From Cladocopium goreaui (lineage: Eukaryota > Sar > Dinophyceae > Suessiales > Symbiodiniaceae): a stretch of 64,000 bases of DNA. Both the position numbers and the translations under genes were made by a program. The notes below the pieces were generated by a model. The model saw only the letters and a program-made list of their open reading frames with translations. It ran no database searches and was not told where the DNA came from. The stretch spans positions 62,001 to 126,000 of the forward strand of contig CAMXCT020000498.1 of assembly GCA_947184155.2 (NCBI GenBank), given 5' to 3'. Positions 45,797 to 56,655 of this stretch are shown in pieces; position 1 is the first letter of the stretch; each line of letters starts with the position of its first letter.

Positions 45797-45852
45797 TTCC
45801 ACTGCTAAGGCGCCAGCAGGCCCCAAAGATGTGGGGGCCATCTAGTTCACTA
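45797..45852 (-). CDS. Candidate C-terminal exon
   Basis: The minus frame reads ELDGPHIFGACWRLSSGS then TGA; acceptor GACTGCTAG|. Confidence 0.4.
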
Positions 45853-46068
45853 GCAGTCACTAGCATATAGCAACCCCCAAAAAGATGCCATACCGTCCGG
45901 ACAGCTGGTATTTCTGTGGGGAAAAACATCATCACTCTTCGAACTACCATGTTAGAAGAAACCATGGTTAGAACATGGTAATATGGGTATTTATATGGGG
46001 AAACCATGTTAGAAACATATTTCTATCTTTTTTGGGGGGTTGATATAGTCTAATCTAAGAGAGGTCAC

Positions 46069-46189
46069 TGAGAAAATCGGCACTCGGCCACCACTTGAAC
46101 CACCAGACGACATCAAGGTTTTTCTCAGAGACCCCGGGAATCCGAGAAGTTCGCCGAACGCACCAACTTCAGCATGAAATTCGATAATT
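46069..46189 (-). CDS. Candidate exon, unidentified protein
   Basis: The minus frame reads IIEFHAEVGAFGELLGFPGS then LRKTLMSSGGSSGGRVPIFS. The acceptor has a T-rich tract (TTTTTTGGTCAAG|), donor TTCTCA|GTGACC. 40 whole codons after a split one. Confidence 0.7.
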
Positions 46190-46999
46190 CTTGACCAAAA
46201 AACATATAAAATCCCGATGAGCATGGAAGATTCTGATTCTTCCTTGGACTTAGAGAGCTTTAATGATCAAAAAATGTGCAAATGTGTGCCAATGTCCATG
46301 CACTTGAGCACCAGTCATCGTATCAACATACTTTGATGCCTCTTTTCGCCCATGAGCCACCTCCACCTAGGATTTCATTTTTTCAATCGTGTCCCCATGT
46401 TCCGGGTGTCTAATCTGTAGCTTTGAACTGAGCACAAAAACATGTTTTCAATGCAAGGGACGCAGCTCCGTGTTGAACTTCATTGCTTTTACTATCACAC
46501 ATGCCAAACTAGGAAACTCTATCCAATATATACACTATTATGTGGGTACAACAATAATAGACCACTCATTTGGGAATGGCTTATAGCGTACTTATACCAC
46601 CTATAAACATGGTGATGACTGGGGGATGGTGCAAATACATTGCTTTGCCCACATTCACATAGTCTATACATCAGAGTGTAGCTCCTGCAGGATGGGCCCC
46701 CCCAGTTAAACCCCCATGAAAACTAGTTCGATATACCATAAACCCAATCGAACTCAGCCACTTTTTTTACGCAACTGAACGCTATCTAGGGTTTCTCCAT
46801 GATTTGGGGGGATATCTAACATATACTAATATAGACATATACTATAATAAATAGTCACCAATACTATACCTATACACATAATACTATACTATAATACTAG
46901 TCAGATACTAATATATACTATAATACTATACCTATACTATAAGCACTTATGACAACTAGTTTGTTATATCTACCATAAACTGCCATAAACCCATTGTTT

Positions 47000-47160
47000 T
47001 GGGACTCCAAACCATCACAGCCATCGCTAGCTCAGCGGGTGCGCCGTCCCTTGGGGATCAGCGACTCTCGACTCGTTTCCGCGCCTGTTCGGCTTTCAGA
47101 TCCAGGGCCTGAAAGTTTCAGCTTTCACCACCAGAAACCGATGGAAAAAAAGGTGGGAAA
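47000..47160. other. GC-rich exon-like island, strand ambiguous
   Basis: Plus: PSLAQRVRRPLGISDSRLVS up to AAAAAG|GTGGGA. Minus: AACTTTCAG|G followed by ALDLKAEQARKRVESR. Confidence 0.3.
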
Positions 47161-47759
47161 CCAAAATTTAGAGCAATCCCCCCCAAAAAAATCAAAGAGA
47201 TAGTTAGAAAATAGCAATGTATCACTATTTTAGTAGGATGTTATTGACTGTTCTGTCTATTTGGGGATGACTAAAGGCATAAGCCTTGGAAGTTTCTGTA
47301 TTGTCTATGTTTTTTGCAACCTTCCCCCCCAAACAAATAGACAACTCGGCTTCGGAGGCTGTTTGAGGCTACGAGGCACCAGCTTTTGGAGTTCGCTTTA
47401 AGCGCTCTGAGCCTCTCCGTGTTTACTGTTCAATATTTTTCTAGATTTCATCCACATCAATAAACCTCCAAAGGTTTTAAGCCCCCGATTTTGTTCAAGC
47501 TCCCATGGTAAATGTAAGGGATGCAATCAGATATTTTGGACCATTTTTCATGGGACTGTTTCATTTGAGATCGGATGAATGGCAACGCAATAATAAACCA
47601 CGCGCATGATTCTGATTGTTTATACAGGTTTATACCTCCTATTTTTGGTAAACTTGGGATGGTGTACTATTGCTTTACTAACACTATATTGAATTATACA
47701 CTGAACATGTTTTTTCTCTTGCCCCAACATCTTTTCAGATGCAAGGTATCCAAATCCGC

Positions 47760-47884
47760 CCACCACTCATCACCACTCTGTCCGCCTTTTCCAACATGGG
47801 TACCGTAAGTTCGGTCTTGTAGCCTGATTTCACCATCTGTTCCACCAAAGGCCTCGCCGCGAGCAAAGCGAGTATGCCAGGGTG
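47760..47884 (-). CDS. Candidate exon, unidentified protein
   Basis: The minus frame reads HPGILALLAARPLVEQMVKS then GYKTELTVPMLEKADRVVMS, with about 65 percent GC at third positions. The acceptor is TTGGCCCAG|. A competing frame has poorer composition. The 3' boundary is uncertain. Confidence 0.6.
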
Positions 47885-48002
47885 CTGGGCCAATCAAAAA
47901 ATTCCACTAGATTCCCCACTTCTGGTGGATTTCCCATGACAAAAAACTAGAAAATCACCGACTAAGACTAAATCCAAGTGAATCATTTCAGGTGAGGTTG
48001 AC

Positions 48003-48137
48003 CATTCAACATTGGAAACCACCCACCGTTTCCAAGCATCACTGGATACCTTTGGCCTAAGCTGATTGCTCAAAGCAATTTCCCTCAGTGAGAACTGGTT
48101 ATAGCTCACATCCACCCAAGTTATGGCAATTGTTCCC
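48003..48137 (-). CDS. Candidate exon, unidentified protein
   Basis: The minus frame reads GTIAITWVDVSYNQFSLREI then ALSNQLRPKVSSDAWKRWVV and SNVEW. Acceptor GTACTGTAG|G, donor TGAATG|GTCAAC. Confidence 0.65.
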
Positions 48138-48320
48138 CTACAGTACTTAATGATATTGGAATATAAATAGGTATAGCGATGTATAGCATATAAATATAGT
48201 ATAATATGACTGAACTGGCTCAATTCCAGCCTTAACTGAATTCTAACTCGAATTGTGCCAAATTATGCTCGTTGTAACTTTTTCCTCTCTAGCTATTTGT
48301 TGGGATATCTATGGCTATAC

Positions 48321-48429
48321 TGCTGCTCCCAGCTTTGCTCCTTGAGCCGCCAGGGGCATCCTTGGGTCAGGGACCTATTGAGCAGCAGGTCTTGTTCCAA
48401 ATTTCCCGGCCGTCGCAACTTTTTCATGC
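48321..48429 (-). CDS. Candidate exon, Leu/Arg-rich
   Basis: The minus frame reads MKKLRRPGNLEQDLLLNRSL then TQGCPWRLKEQSWEQ, with over 70 percent GC at third positions. Acceptor TTTGTTGAG|GC, donor GAGCAGCA|GTATAG. Confidence 0.7.
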
Positions 48430-48805
48430 CTCAACAAACTGCGCAACACAGAGTGAATACGGAGTGACCGGAGAAAACAGGACATATTTTCCATGATATT
48501 TCATGCAAAAGGGAAAAACGTTTCTTAAATGGATAAATCATGATAGATCCATATAGGTCCAATACTACATTCCACCAAGGCTTTGAATAGATGTCCTATT
48601 ATGTTCTATTGGTTTAGGACTTCAATCGGATCTGATGAGATTTTTCACTGGGGCCCCAGCCAGGGGTTCGGCAAAGTTTGGGGCTGATCGGATGATCCCC
48701 GGGTGATGTCCACCCTTTTTTGGGGGATACCCAAGTCAGTGATTTCACATCATCGGAAATCACCAGGTTTAACAAGTCAATGGCCATTTCAGGAACCTAA
48801 ATTGG

Positions 48806-48910
48806 AGGTACCTACCATATATAAGGCCTAGTTGAAGGCCTATGTAAGGGAATATCCCCACAAAATATGGCCTTATATGGTACTAACGTACCTCCATTTT
48901 AGGATCCTGA
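48806..48910. mobile_element. Element of the GGAGGTACCTACCAT family
   Basis: GGAGGTACCTACCATATATA ... TATGGTACTAACGTACCTCC then TTTTAGGATCCTGAA. Copies also at 29247-29355, 34936-35030 and 51541-51630. Confidence 0.7.
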
Positions 48911-48977
48911 AATTCCCATTGAACAAGTAAGTCATCAGTCATCTAAAAATAAGCGATGTTCCATCGCATATTTTTAC

Positions 48978-49120
48978 CAGAAGAGAATCTTCGTGGATCA
49001 CTGAGGTACCCCAACCTGTGGTTTTCATCATGTCTGCGAAGAGTTGCTTGTCCAGCTCCTCAAACTGAATGATCAAAGGTACTGACTTTAAAATGTCTTT
49101 CTTCGAGTGATCCCCACCAA
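48978..49120 (-). CDS. Candidate exon, unidentified protein
   Basis: The minus frame reads GGDHSKKDILKSVPLIIQFE then ELDKQLFADMMKTTGWGTSV and IHEDSLL. Acceptor TAGAATTTCAG|, donor CTTCTG|GTAAAA. It loosely resembles the exon at 53300-53426. Confidence 0.75.
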
Positions 49121-49130
49121 CTGAAATTCT

Positions 49131-49225
49131 ATCTGACATATCTATTCTTACATCCGATCTGGCATATAGTCTGACATTCTATCTGGCATTCGATCTAACA
49201 TCTCTTCTGACATTCTATCTGACAT
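49131..49225 (+). repeat. Degenerate TCTGACATTCTATC repeat
   Basis: Six or so imperfect copies of ATCTGGCATTCGATCTRACAT / TCTGACATTCTATCTGACAT in an intron-like spacer. Confidence 0.6.
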
Positions 49226-49284
49226 CTTGCACTCGCAATTGAGGTCCCACAGTGCCCACTGAGATCTGGCGCTCGCGGTCGACA
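49224..49284 (-). CDS. Candidate short exon
   Basis: The minus frame reads VDRERQISVGTVGPQLRVQD. Acceptor AAATATCAG|, donor AAGAT|GTCAGA. Confidence 0.5.
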
Positions 49285-49605
49285 CTGATATTTTCCATCA
49301 GTATATCATCATATTGACACTGATTATGATGTTTACAATGATTATAATCATCTTCAAAGCCAGCATATGTTTGGAACATATTTGGTGATGGGTCAAAACC
49401 CTGGTACTTTAGCTACCCATCCTGATGTGGTTTCTATATATGCCTTATCAACCACTTACTCTACCAGGTGGTGATAAAATGTTATAAACCCCATCCCTAG
49501 ATGATTTGATATTCCATTGGAATTGTGGCTACCTGGTATTTTTCCGACAAACGGCTTAAACAGATGATAAAAAGCCCATGATTCAACTTCCATCCGTCGC
49601 CAAGT

Positions 49606-49692
49606 TCACTCCTTCCGCGCTTCTCGCTTCAGCATCTGCTTCTTGGCTTCCTCAGCTTCGGCTGTCTCTCTGCTCTGACGCCAAACCTCCGC
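49606..49692 (-). CDS. C-terminal exon, coiled-coil tail
   Basis: The minus frame is 28 codons plus TGA: AEVWRQSRETAEAEEAKKQM then LKREARKE. The heptad-rich, charged sequence predicts a helix. Acceptor GCTCTCTAG|G. It marks the 3' end of one minus-strand gene, so islands below 49.3 kb belong to another gene. Confidence 0.7.
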   Translation of the reverse strand, partial: AEVWRQSRETAEAEEAKKQMLKREARKE

Positions 49693-49834
49693 CTAGAGAG
49701 CTTGGGCCGTGGCGTGAAAGTGGTGATTTTCATGGGAAACATGGATTTCATCAAGAATGATGGGAAATTCATGGGAATATCATGGGAATATCATGGGAAT
49801 GTGAATTCTGATTGTATGCCCAACTGTTTATATT

Positions 49835-49990
49835 TCTCATGCTTTTCATCTGATCCGTTCATGTGAAGACCCTGCGACTCGACAAACTCTCGTTGATCTC
49901 GTGGAAATATCACGTGACAAATCGCGAGGCATGGATGAAAAGTTTCTGGAAGCATTGTTTGCCCAGCTTGGGGGGCCACATATAACTCCA
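49835..49990. other. Coding-like island, strand ambiguous
   Basis: Plus: DPATRQTLVDLVEISRDKSR then GMDEKFLEALFAQLGG. Minus: VIFPRDQREFVESQGLHMNG. Neither is settled by splice sites. Confidence 0.3.
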
Positions 49991-50279
49991 ATTTCACGAT
50001 GTTCAATGAATCTTTATGATACTTCTAACTTATAACAATCCTTTTTGTATGCATGGGGATAGTAAACCAACATGTAGCTGGGGTGTTACATGATAATTCA
50101 ATGATCCACTTCTCGGATGTGCTTCTCAAGCTGAGGTTCAACTGGATGTTTCAGTTGAACATTTAAGGGAACATCTCTTGCTCAAATTTTACAGATCTTC
50201 CCTCGTCCCGATTCGCATATACACGGCGATCATCATTGGAGAATTACCGTGCTCTTAGGCTCTTACACCCAATTCCTTC

Positions 50280-50409
50280 TTGGTGGCTCATCCCACTTAG
50301 TAAGTGGGTTATAACCCCAGTTATAAATGGGATAAGTAGGGTTAATCCATTTTAATCCACTTATAACTGGGGTTATAACCCACTTACTAAGTGGGATGAG
50401 CCACCAAGT
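50280..50409. mobile_element. 130 bp palindromic element
   Basis: CTTGGTGGCTCATCCCACTT then AGTAAGTGGGTTATAACCCC is mirrored by GGGGTTATAACCCACTTACT then AAGTGGGATGAGCCACCAAG, essentially perfect over about 46 bp per arm. Decayed relatives contain AGTAAGTGGGTTATAACGGC (60157) and CTTACGAAGTGGGTAATAAC (32232). Confidence 0.93.
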
Positions 50410-50476
50410 TTGCAGTTTGCCGAACATCTTTGGCCCAGTGCCCTACTTCTCTGGGACAGCTGGCGGCATCAAACAC

Positions 50477-50596
50477 CAGGACGCTGGGGCTGGAAAAAGG
50501 GGCCGGGCCTGCCATTGATCTGCAGCCTTTTCATCGGCGCCCTGGAAGCGGAAAAACCGCAGAACTGGAGACGACTTGTTGGAGGAAGTACCCGGC
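50477..50596 (-). CDS. Exon starting at an introner end
   Basis: The minus frame reads VLPPTSRLQFCGFSASRAPM then KRLQINGRPGPFFQPQRPG. The acceptor is the terminal repeat of the adjacent introner (GTTTACCAG|GC); the donor is CGTCCTG|GTGTTT. Other frames on both strands are open but less convincing. Confidence 0.55.
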
Positions 50597-50757
50597 CTGG
50601 TAAACGTTTACAGTTTGCTATTGAAGCCATGGCCATTTAATTCTAGTTGATTTACCCATTAAAAGTGGTGAAAATTGTGATTTACCCATGAAAAATTGAT
50701 TTGCCCATGAATAGCATGGTGATGTTCCATAGTTATGTAAACGTTTACCAGAGGGTA
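50589..50757. mobile_element. Long introner family A copy, GGCCTGG variant
   Basis: TA-CCCGGCCTGGTAAACGTTTA ... AAACGTTTACCAGAGGG-TA; 165 bp with an internal partial duplication of ATTTACCCAT/GTGAT. Confidence 0.85.
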
Positions 50758-51265
50758 ATTTCTGGAACATGAACTAAAATCCGCACCATGAATCATTGAA
50801 CCATGTTGGGACTTCAAGAGACCCATGTCAAAAGATGCTTAATAATGCTTAAGTCATCATTGTCATCTTGTCATCTTGGCAAAAATGAACTGATCATAGT
50901 CAGAACATGATTGCCTTCTGGTTATTTAATATAGTTATTGTAAACCACAATTTTTAATGGGTAAATCATCATAAATCATCTATAAATCATCATAAACCAT
51001 CACAAATCATCCAACAATATTCTATAAATGGGTCGTTTCCCACAGCAGACTTTTATTTTATAGGGTGTAAGGTTCAGGAGCGCACTGCCGTCTTCGACAT
51101 CTTCGATGGGTCGGTTCCATGGGCTTTAAGGCTGGGAAATCCCTTCGTTACATGATGGTTCCATGATGTTTGGATGAATTTCCCGGCTCTAAACCACTCA
51201 TATTCCATGGAATATATGGTTAATATATGGTTATTTTATGGTTAATGATGGTTAATAATAATATT

Positions 51266-51378
51266 CTGGTTGGTGGTTTTGAGCCTGTCCCTCCGAAAAA
51301 TGATGGAGTTCGTCAGTTGGGATGATGACATTCCCAATATGACGGGAAAAATAAAAAATGTTCCAAACCACCAACCAG
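51266..51378. mobile_element. Introner family B, complete copy
   Basis: CTGGTTGGTGGTTTTGAGCC ... TTCCAAACCACCAACCAG. The upstream 20 bp (GATGGTTAATAATAATATTC) also precede the copy at 42761. Confidence 0.9.
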
Positions 51379-51671
51379 CCATTGTAGTCCCATTATTCTA
51401 ATAATTTATAGTACTATTACTATAGTAAATAGTCCCATTATAGTTTATAGATGTTTATAGTCCCATTATAGTTCCATTATTCATGTTCCATAGTCCCATC
51501 AGTCCCATTATTTCAATGGCCACTTCAGGAACCGATTGATTGGAGGTACCTACCATATATAAGGCCTAGTTGAAGGCCTAAATTTCGGGGAATATCCCCA
51601 CAATTCATATGATTTAGGATCCTGAAGATTTCCCATTGATTTGGAGAAATTTCCCAGCTCTAAACCGATCA

Positions 51672-51799
51672 TACCCTCTGGTAAACTGTCCCATAACTAT
51701 GGAAAAAACACAATTTTTAATAGGTAAATCAATGTAAATCAATGTAAATCAACGAACTACAGGCCAACTTCAATAGCCATGTTAGTTTACCTGAGGGTA
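51672..51799. mobile_element. Introner family A copy
   Basis: TA-CCCTCTGGTAAACTGTCCCA ... TTAGTTTACCTGAGGG-TA. Confidence 0.9.
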
Positions 51800-51949
51800 T
51801 TCCACGGTTTTTCATAGGGATTTGATCCAGATTTCCCATGTTTGATGACACAAAACTGACGGCGACCTGGGATCTGAGTCCTCCATGGATTAATCTTCCC
51901 GGTAGGTGCCAAGCATCAATGGTTTTGGGATGTTCTTGGCAGAAAAAAT

Positions 51950-52167
51950 CTAGGGAGTTCCTGGTTTCTGATGGTTTCTGAAGATATAAATACTCCAATC
52001 CCCGAGTTGAAATGTGCGAAAAATATTTTGCTGTTTGAAATGTTCGAAATCCTCCATATTTTCGGTGGTTAACGCGCCCGCCTTGTTGCCCCCTTCCTGG
52101 ATTTTCTTGCGGAATCCCTCGGCCCTGGCAGGAGATATCTCAATGACTAGCTGATGCTTGAGCTGCC
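51950..52167 (-). CDS. Candidate exon, possibly C-terminal
   Basis: The minus frame reads QLKHQLVIEISPARAEGFRK then KIQEGGNKAGALTTENMEDF and EHFKQQNIFRTFQLGDWSIY, running to TAG at 51950. Acceptor TTTTTTTGAAG|G. The first 35 codons are the best-supported; a GA donor before the A-rich tail is possible. Confidence 0.6.
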
Positions 52168-52659
52168 CTTCAAAAAAATGGATAAATCAGAGCCAAAAAT
52201 GGGGCAGCTCTTATGGTAAACTACATAGCTATTGAAAATGGCCATAGAAATAGTGAGTTTTCCCATGAAAAATGGTGGATCTTTATCTTGTTCTATGGAT
52301 ATAGACAGAAGACACCTCCCAGCCAATCCATCTGGGTAAATTCCAATATTTCACCAGCCTGAAATAAGGCCACCAACTTGTCTTAGCGGCTTAGCGGACC
52401 CGGACATACCCGGCCCCCGCATGATGCCAAGGCCTAAGACCTGAAATATTCCAGTGAGGTCCCGACGTGAGACGTGAGGTTATGAAAAATATGCTTGAGT
52501 CATTGGGTATCCCAAAATAAAGTCCATCAAAAACGAAAAGAACATCTTTGAAACCACCAATCAAAATAATCAAATACACAATATCCGTTTAAAAAAAATG
52601 ACGAGGAAAAACATGTTCGAAACCAGTAATCAGATCCAATCACATGAACATGGTGGTAC

Positions 52660-52757
52660 TTGCATCTGCATAGGGGTATCCTTCAGATCCAACTGCTCTG
52701 TCCGCGTAAGTTTGCCGCGGCCACATTTCACGCGTCCGCCGGGTTCGCTGGTCTTGC
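52660..52757 (-). CDS. Candidate exon, Lys/Arg-rich
   Basis: The minus frame reads KTSEPGGRVKCGRGKLTRTE then QLDLKDTPMQMQ. Acceptor TTTTTCACCGTCAG|G, donor ATGCAA|GTACCA. Confidence 0.65.
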
Positions 52758-52826
52758 CTGACGGTGAAAAACATCGCCGGTTTTGAAGCAATGGTTCCAT
52801 GTGTGACATTGGTCCATCCTACTCTT

Positions 52827-52952
52827 TACCCTCTGGTAAACTGTCCCATAACTATGGAAAATCACAACTATTCACAACTTTTAATGGCTAAATCAACTAT
52901 AATTAAATGGCCATGGCTTCAATAGCTAACTGTAAACGTTTACCAGAGTGTA
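52827..52952. mobile_element. Introner family A copy
   Basis: TA-CCCTCTGGTAAACTGTCCCA ... AAACGTTTACCAGAGTG-TA. The 5' flank CCATCCTACTCTT-TA is identical to that of the copy at 57909. Confidence 0.92.
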
Positions 52953-53299
52953 AATAGATAGAAAACAGTTAGAAATCCCCATTACCTGCAGGTTCCATAT
53001 AATGGGAATCCTTGAAAGTTTGAGGGATTTTCCAGCCCATGGCATCGTTTTTTCTTGGTGATCCATGTTGATTGATCCTGCTCAGGATGTTTCGTAACCG
53101 AAACACGAAGAACTCGACAAAAAAAACAAAGCTCCATGATTTTATAGTTCAAATGATGCTCGGACACCTTTGTTTTTCCAAAAATGCCCTCCAGTCAACT
53201 ATCATAGCTACGGAAAATCACCATTTTTATGAGTAAAAGCGCTAGAATGTTGGTTCCACTCTATTGACTGTTCATCCATCTTCGAGATTCAGAAAACTG

Positions 53300-53426
53300 C
53301 TGTTTTTTTGGTTCCCAGAGATTGGTTCCCAAGTCCACCTCGCAAAAAGCTCCTCAAGTCGTTTCTTTTCGTAGGCCCTGAACTGGATGAGCGAAACTGG
53401 GATCTGGGACGGTCCTGATGACTTTT
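53300..53426 (-). CDS. Candidate exon, unidentified protein
   Basis: The minus frame reads SGPSQIPVSLIQFRAYEKKR then LEELFARWTWEPISGNQ. The acceptor is GAAAAG| or TCATCAG|; the 3' end is uncertain. Confidence 0.6.
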
Positions 53427-54722
53427 CGCCGGGAAAGTCATCAAATCATATGGTGTTTGCTTGTAAAGTTCCTTCCACGGACCGACACCCCAAATGGACC
53501 ATAGCAGAATATGTATGAAACTGTTCAACTCTTGGTAAAAATGACTTCATCGAAATGGAAAATCCTGGAAATACCTTTCTCTCCATCTGGGGGTTGCTTG
53601 ATATAATTATCTAATATTTACCCTATGGATCCCTATGGTAGGTTAAGATAGACCCTGAATATAGCCAATTTTGAGTGGACACTTATCTTCCAACCCCTAT
53701 CTGGCAGGGTCTATGTTAATTCACTAGAGGGTATTTCTGATAGCTAACTCAACGAACTAAATGGCCATGGCTTCAATAGCAAACTGTTAAATTACCAGAG
53801 GGTCAGTACCACATATTCATATATTATCATATATTTGTTAATTGAGCATCTCCCAATTATCATGAATATATGGATACTTATCCTATATCATTGGTTAATT
53901 CTTGCTTATCATGAATTGGATATATATAACTTATATAACCAATATATCATATATTTATCCAATGATCTCCTGGTTTTTGGTGGGCCCAAATTACGATTCC
54001 ATGGAAAAACTGATGCTCTCCCAGTTGATGGGATGATCTGTATGGATCTGTTGATCTTCGCCATATAAGCAATATTGGTTTGTCATAGCACAGCACAACA
54101 TAGTACAATTAAAATATATTAAAAGTCATGTATTGGCTGTATTGGCTAATCAAAGCCCATACGTTATGTTGGTGAGCACAAATTTGGTTTAGCAGCCACT
54201 GTCTCTATGAGTGACCATTTCCGACAGAATCACAGCAAGATAAAGACATCTCATCACATCTCTATGAGTGACCGAAAGCAGCCGCGAAACGCATCTCCTT
54301 GTCAATGGCCTGGCATTTGAAAATGCTTGCTATAGAAAATGGATGAACATGGACCAGATTTATATCATTACGATATCATTTATAGTTGATCTACCTCATT
54401 AAGATGGTGATTTATATCATTTATTGTTGGTTTACCTTGTATAAATGGTGATTCTCCATAGCTTTTTTTAAACGTTTACCAAAGGGAACACCTGCCTGCA
54501 ATCCCGTTCGACGCGTTGCTCCTCGGCAGCGTCCTGCAACAACAACAACAACAACAACAACACACTATTAATGCATTAATACTTCAATGCATCCTTATAT
54601 AGCTATCTATAACTGATAGAACCATAATTAATATAAACATTGTGTTAGTAACTCAGGTAATTCAACATAGCTATTGAAAATTGCCCATTTATAATTGATC
54701 TACCTATTAAAGATGGTGATCT

Positions 54723-54756
<34 letters not shown>

Positions 54757-54893
54757 ATTATTGAAGATCAGATCAATTCATCTCTGCATGCTGGATTCAA
54801 CCCATAAATTGAGCGTGACACAATGCCATCATGCTTCAACATGGCATTAGACATACCCAGCCACATCGTATTTCTCCTGGTCTTCCTAATATG

Positions 54894-54998
54894 GCACCCT
54901 CTGGTAAACAAACATAGCTATTGAAAATGGCCATTTGCAGTGAATTCTCCCCTTGAAAATGGTGATTTTCCATAGTCATCTTGGTTTACCAGAGGGTA
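54894..54998. mobile_element. Introner family A copy
   Basis: CACCCTCTGGTAAACAAACATA ... TTGGTTTACCAGAGGG-TA. The 55.0-55.3 kb stretch beyond is AT-rich with no gene seen. Confidence 0.88.
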
Positions 54999-55669
54999 AA
55001 CCCAGTTGAAAAAACCATCCCCGATAATTCATCCATTTCTGTGTGGTATAAACCTCATAAACCCTTCCAAAATTAAGGTTTAGCATTGGGTAAGCCCACA
55101 TGATCACATTATCTCACATTAATGAAATTATCACATTGGGTTTACCTCATAATACGGTAATATCATTGGGTATTTGCTAACATGTTACCATATTAATTGC
55201 CATAAGCATTGGGTTTACCTCATAATATCATCATACACTATCCTTATTTTTGCATTCTTCACTTTCCACCCCACGGAGGTCGTCTTTCAGTTTTCCGGTC
55301 GAGACTGGCTCTGTCTGAATCCTTGGCTGTTAGTTGACACACCTTTTTTCGGCAAGCACTTCATCAGATTCCAGCATTTGAACCATATCTTATAGAGAAA
55401 TTAGAAATCGACAATTCGGCGGGAATTCCAGCTTTTGGAGATATCCTGATTCAGCTAATTTTGGGATTTGGCCCCAAACAAAGATGTCAATGTCAAGATA
55501 TGGTGGTTTCCATAAATGGGGTACCCCCAAGCTCGCTGGATGGTTTATTTCATGGGAAACCCCAAACAAAAATGGAGAGAACCGGGGGTATCCCTATTTT
55601 AGGAAACCTCCATATGTATAGGGGTTATCATCATCCCATGATGGGCTATCCCTAGAAATCAAGATCCAC

Positions 55670-55770
55670 AGCCACTGAAGCCTTCTGAAGTGCTGCCCTG
55701 GTCGCTGTGGATCAGACTTCCAGGTCTTTTCCAAGCGGCGGTCGCTGCGTCTCTCTCAAGATTCTGCTGA
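55670..55770 (-). CDS. Candidate exon, Arg-rich
   Basis: The minus frame reads ERRSDRRLEKTWKSDPQRPG then QHFRRLQWLW, with about 70 percent GC at third positions. Acceptor AATCTTGAG|; a second frame is open, ending LGKDLEV and a stop. Confidence 0.5.
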
Positions 55771-56058
55771 ACCAAGCTGGGACTATGCTGAGTTTCTCAC
55801 AGAAAACATCTCCAAAACATGAAATTCCACCCAAACACTCAATCCTCAACTGCCACAAACAATCAAAAATCAAACATGTTAACAAATAATTTCCACCCCA
55901 CATTCACATAATACCCTGAAAACGACGATCTACTTTCGAGAAGAAGGTAGTCTTCCAACATTTCCAAGCCCAAACAATGGCAGGGTCTATGTTAGTATAA
56001 ATCACCTGGTTCCGCATCTTTTCCCGATTTTTTACAGATGGGGCCGACCCCAAAACCT

Positions 56059-56126
56059 CTAAACGCTCTCTTCGTCATCTTCGTCATCTGCGACGTCGAT
56101 CGCGGGAATCGTCCCGACCCCCCCGC
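56059..56126 (-). CDS. C-terminal exon with acidic tail
   Basis: The minus frame reads GGVGTIPAIDVADDEDDEES then V and TAG at 56059. Acceptor CATCAACGTCAG|G. The Asp/Glu-rich end and GC-rich codons make this a convincing gene end. Confidence 0.65.
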
Positions 56127-56414
56127 CTGACGTTGATGAACCATGGGATTATCGTGGGCTATATTTGTGGGTAAATCATCATCATTCACTCACCTATGAA
56201 ATATCTGGGCATATCTGGGCAGCCACTCACCGGAAACAAAGGTATTCCAATGAGGTCACGACTTGAGGTCACTTTTTTTTTCAGCCAGATATCTGCTGCC
56301 AATTATCAATTGGGATTTCACATGGAAATATGTCATGAAGCATGGGGAAATCGTCTAATTCTGGGGATATACCATCCCTCATCAAACATGACACTTAAAA
56401 TTCCCCAAAATGGT

Positions 56415-56542
56415 CTGCTTGGTGGTTTTTCGCCACCCCTCTAAAAAAAAAATAGTCAATTGGGATTACTATTCCCAATAGATGGGATGATTATTCCCAA
56501 ATATGATGGAAAATAAAATTCATGTTCCAAACCGCCAACCAG
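56415..56542. mobile_element. Introner family B copy with 8 bp target duplication
   Basis: CTGCTTGGTGGTTTTTCGCC ... TTCCAAACCGCCAACCAG, flanked on both sides by AAAATGGT (56407-56414 and 56543-56550). Confidence 0.9.
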
Positions 56543-56599
56543 AAAATGGTGCTTTAGAGCTGGGAAACTAACCGAACTGGGATCCATTGCTATGTTGGG

Positions 56600-56655
56600 A
56601 TTTACCCCAGGGACCCAAGGTCAGGTCTCCACAGATGCCAAAAGATGTCGGCTTC
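56600..56655 (-). CDS. Weak candidate short exon
   Basis: The minus frame reads FTALEADIFWHLWRPDLGSL, ending CCTGGG|GTAAAT. Confidence 0.4.

Noticed and set aside
48311-48496. Plus-strand frame MAILLLPALLLEPPGASLGQ resembling a secreted protein
   Set aside because: The minus strand over the same bases has over 70 percent GC at third positions and good splice sites (exon 48321-48429), so the plus frame is a shadow.
51075-51150. Plus frame ERTAVFDIFDGSVPWALR and minus frame KAHGTDPSKMSKTAVRS
   Set aside because: Strand and boundaries undecidable; not annotated.
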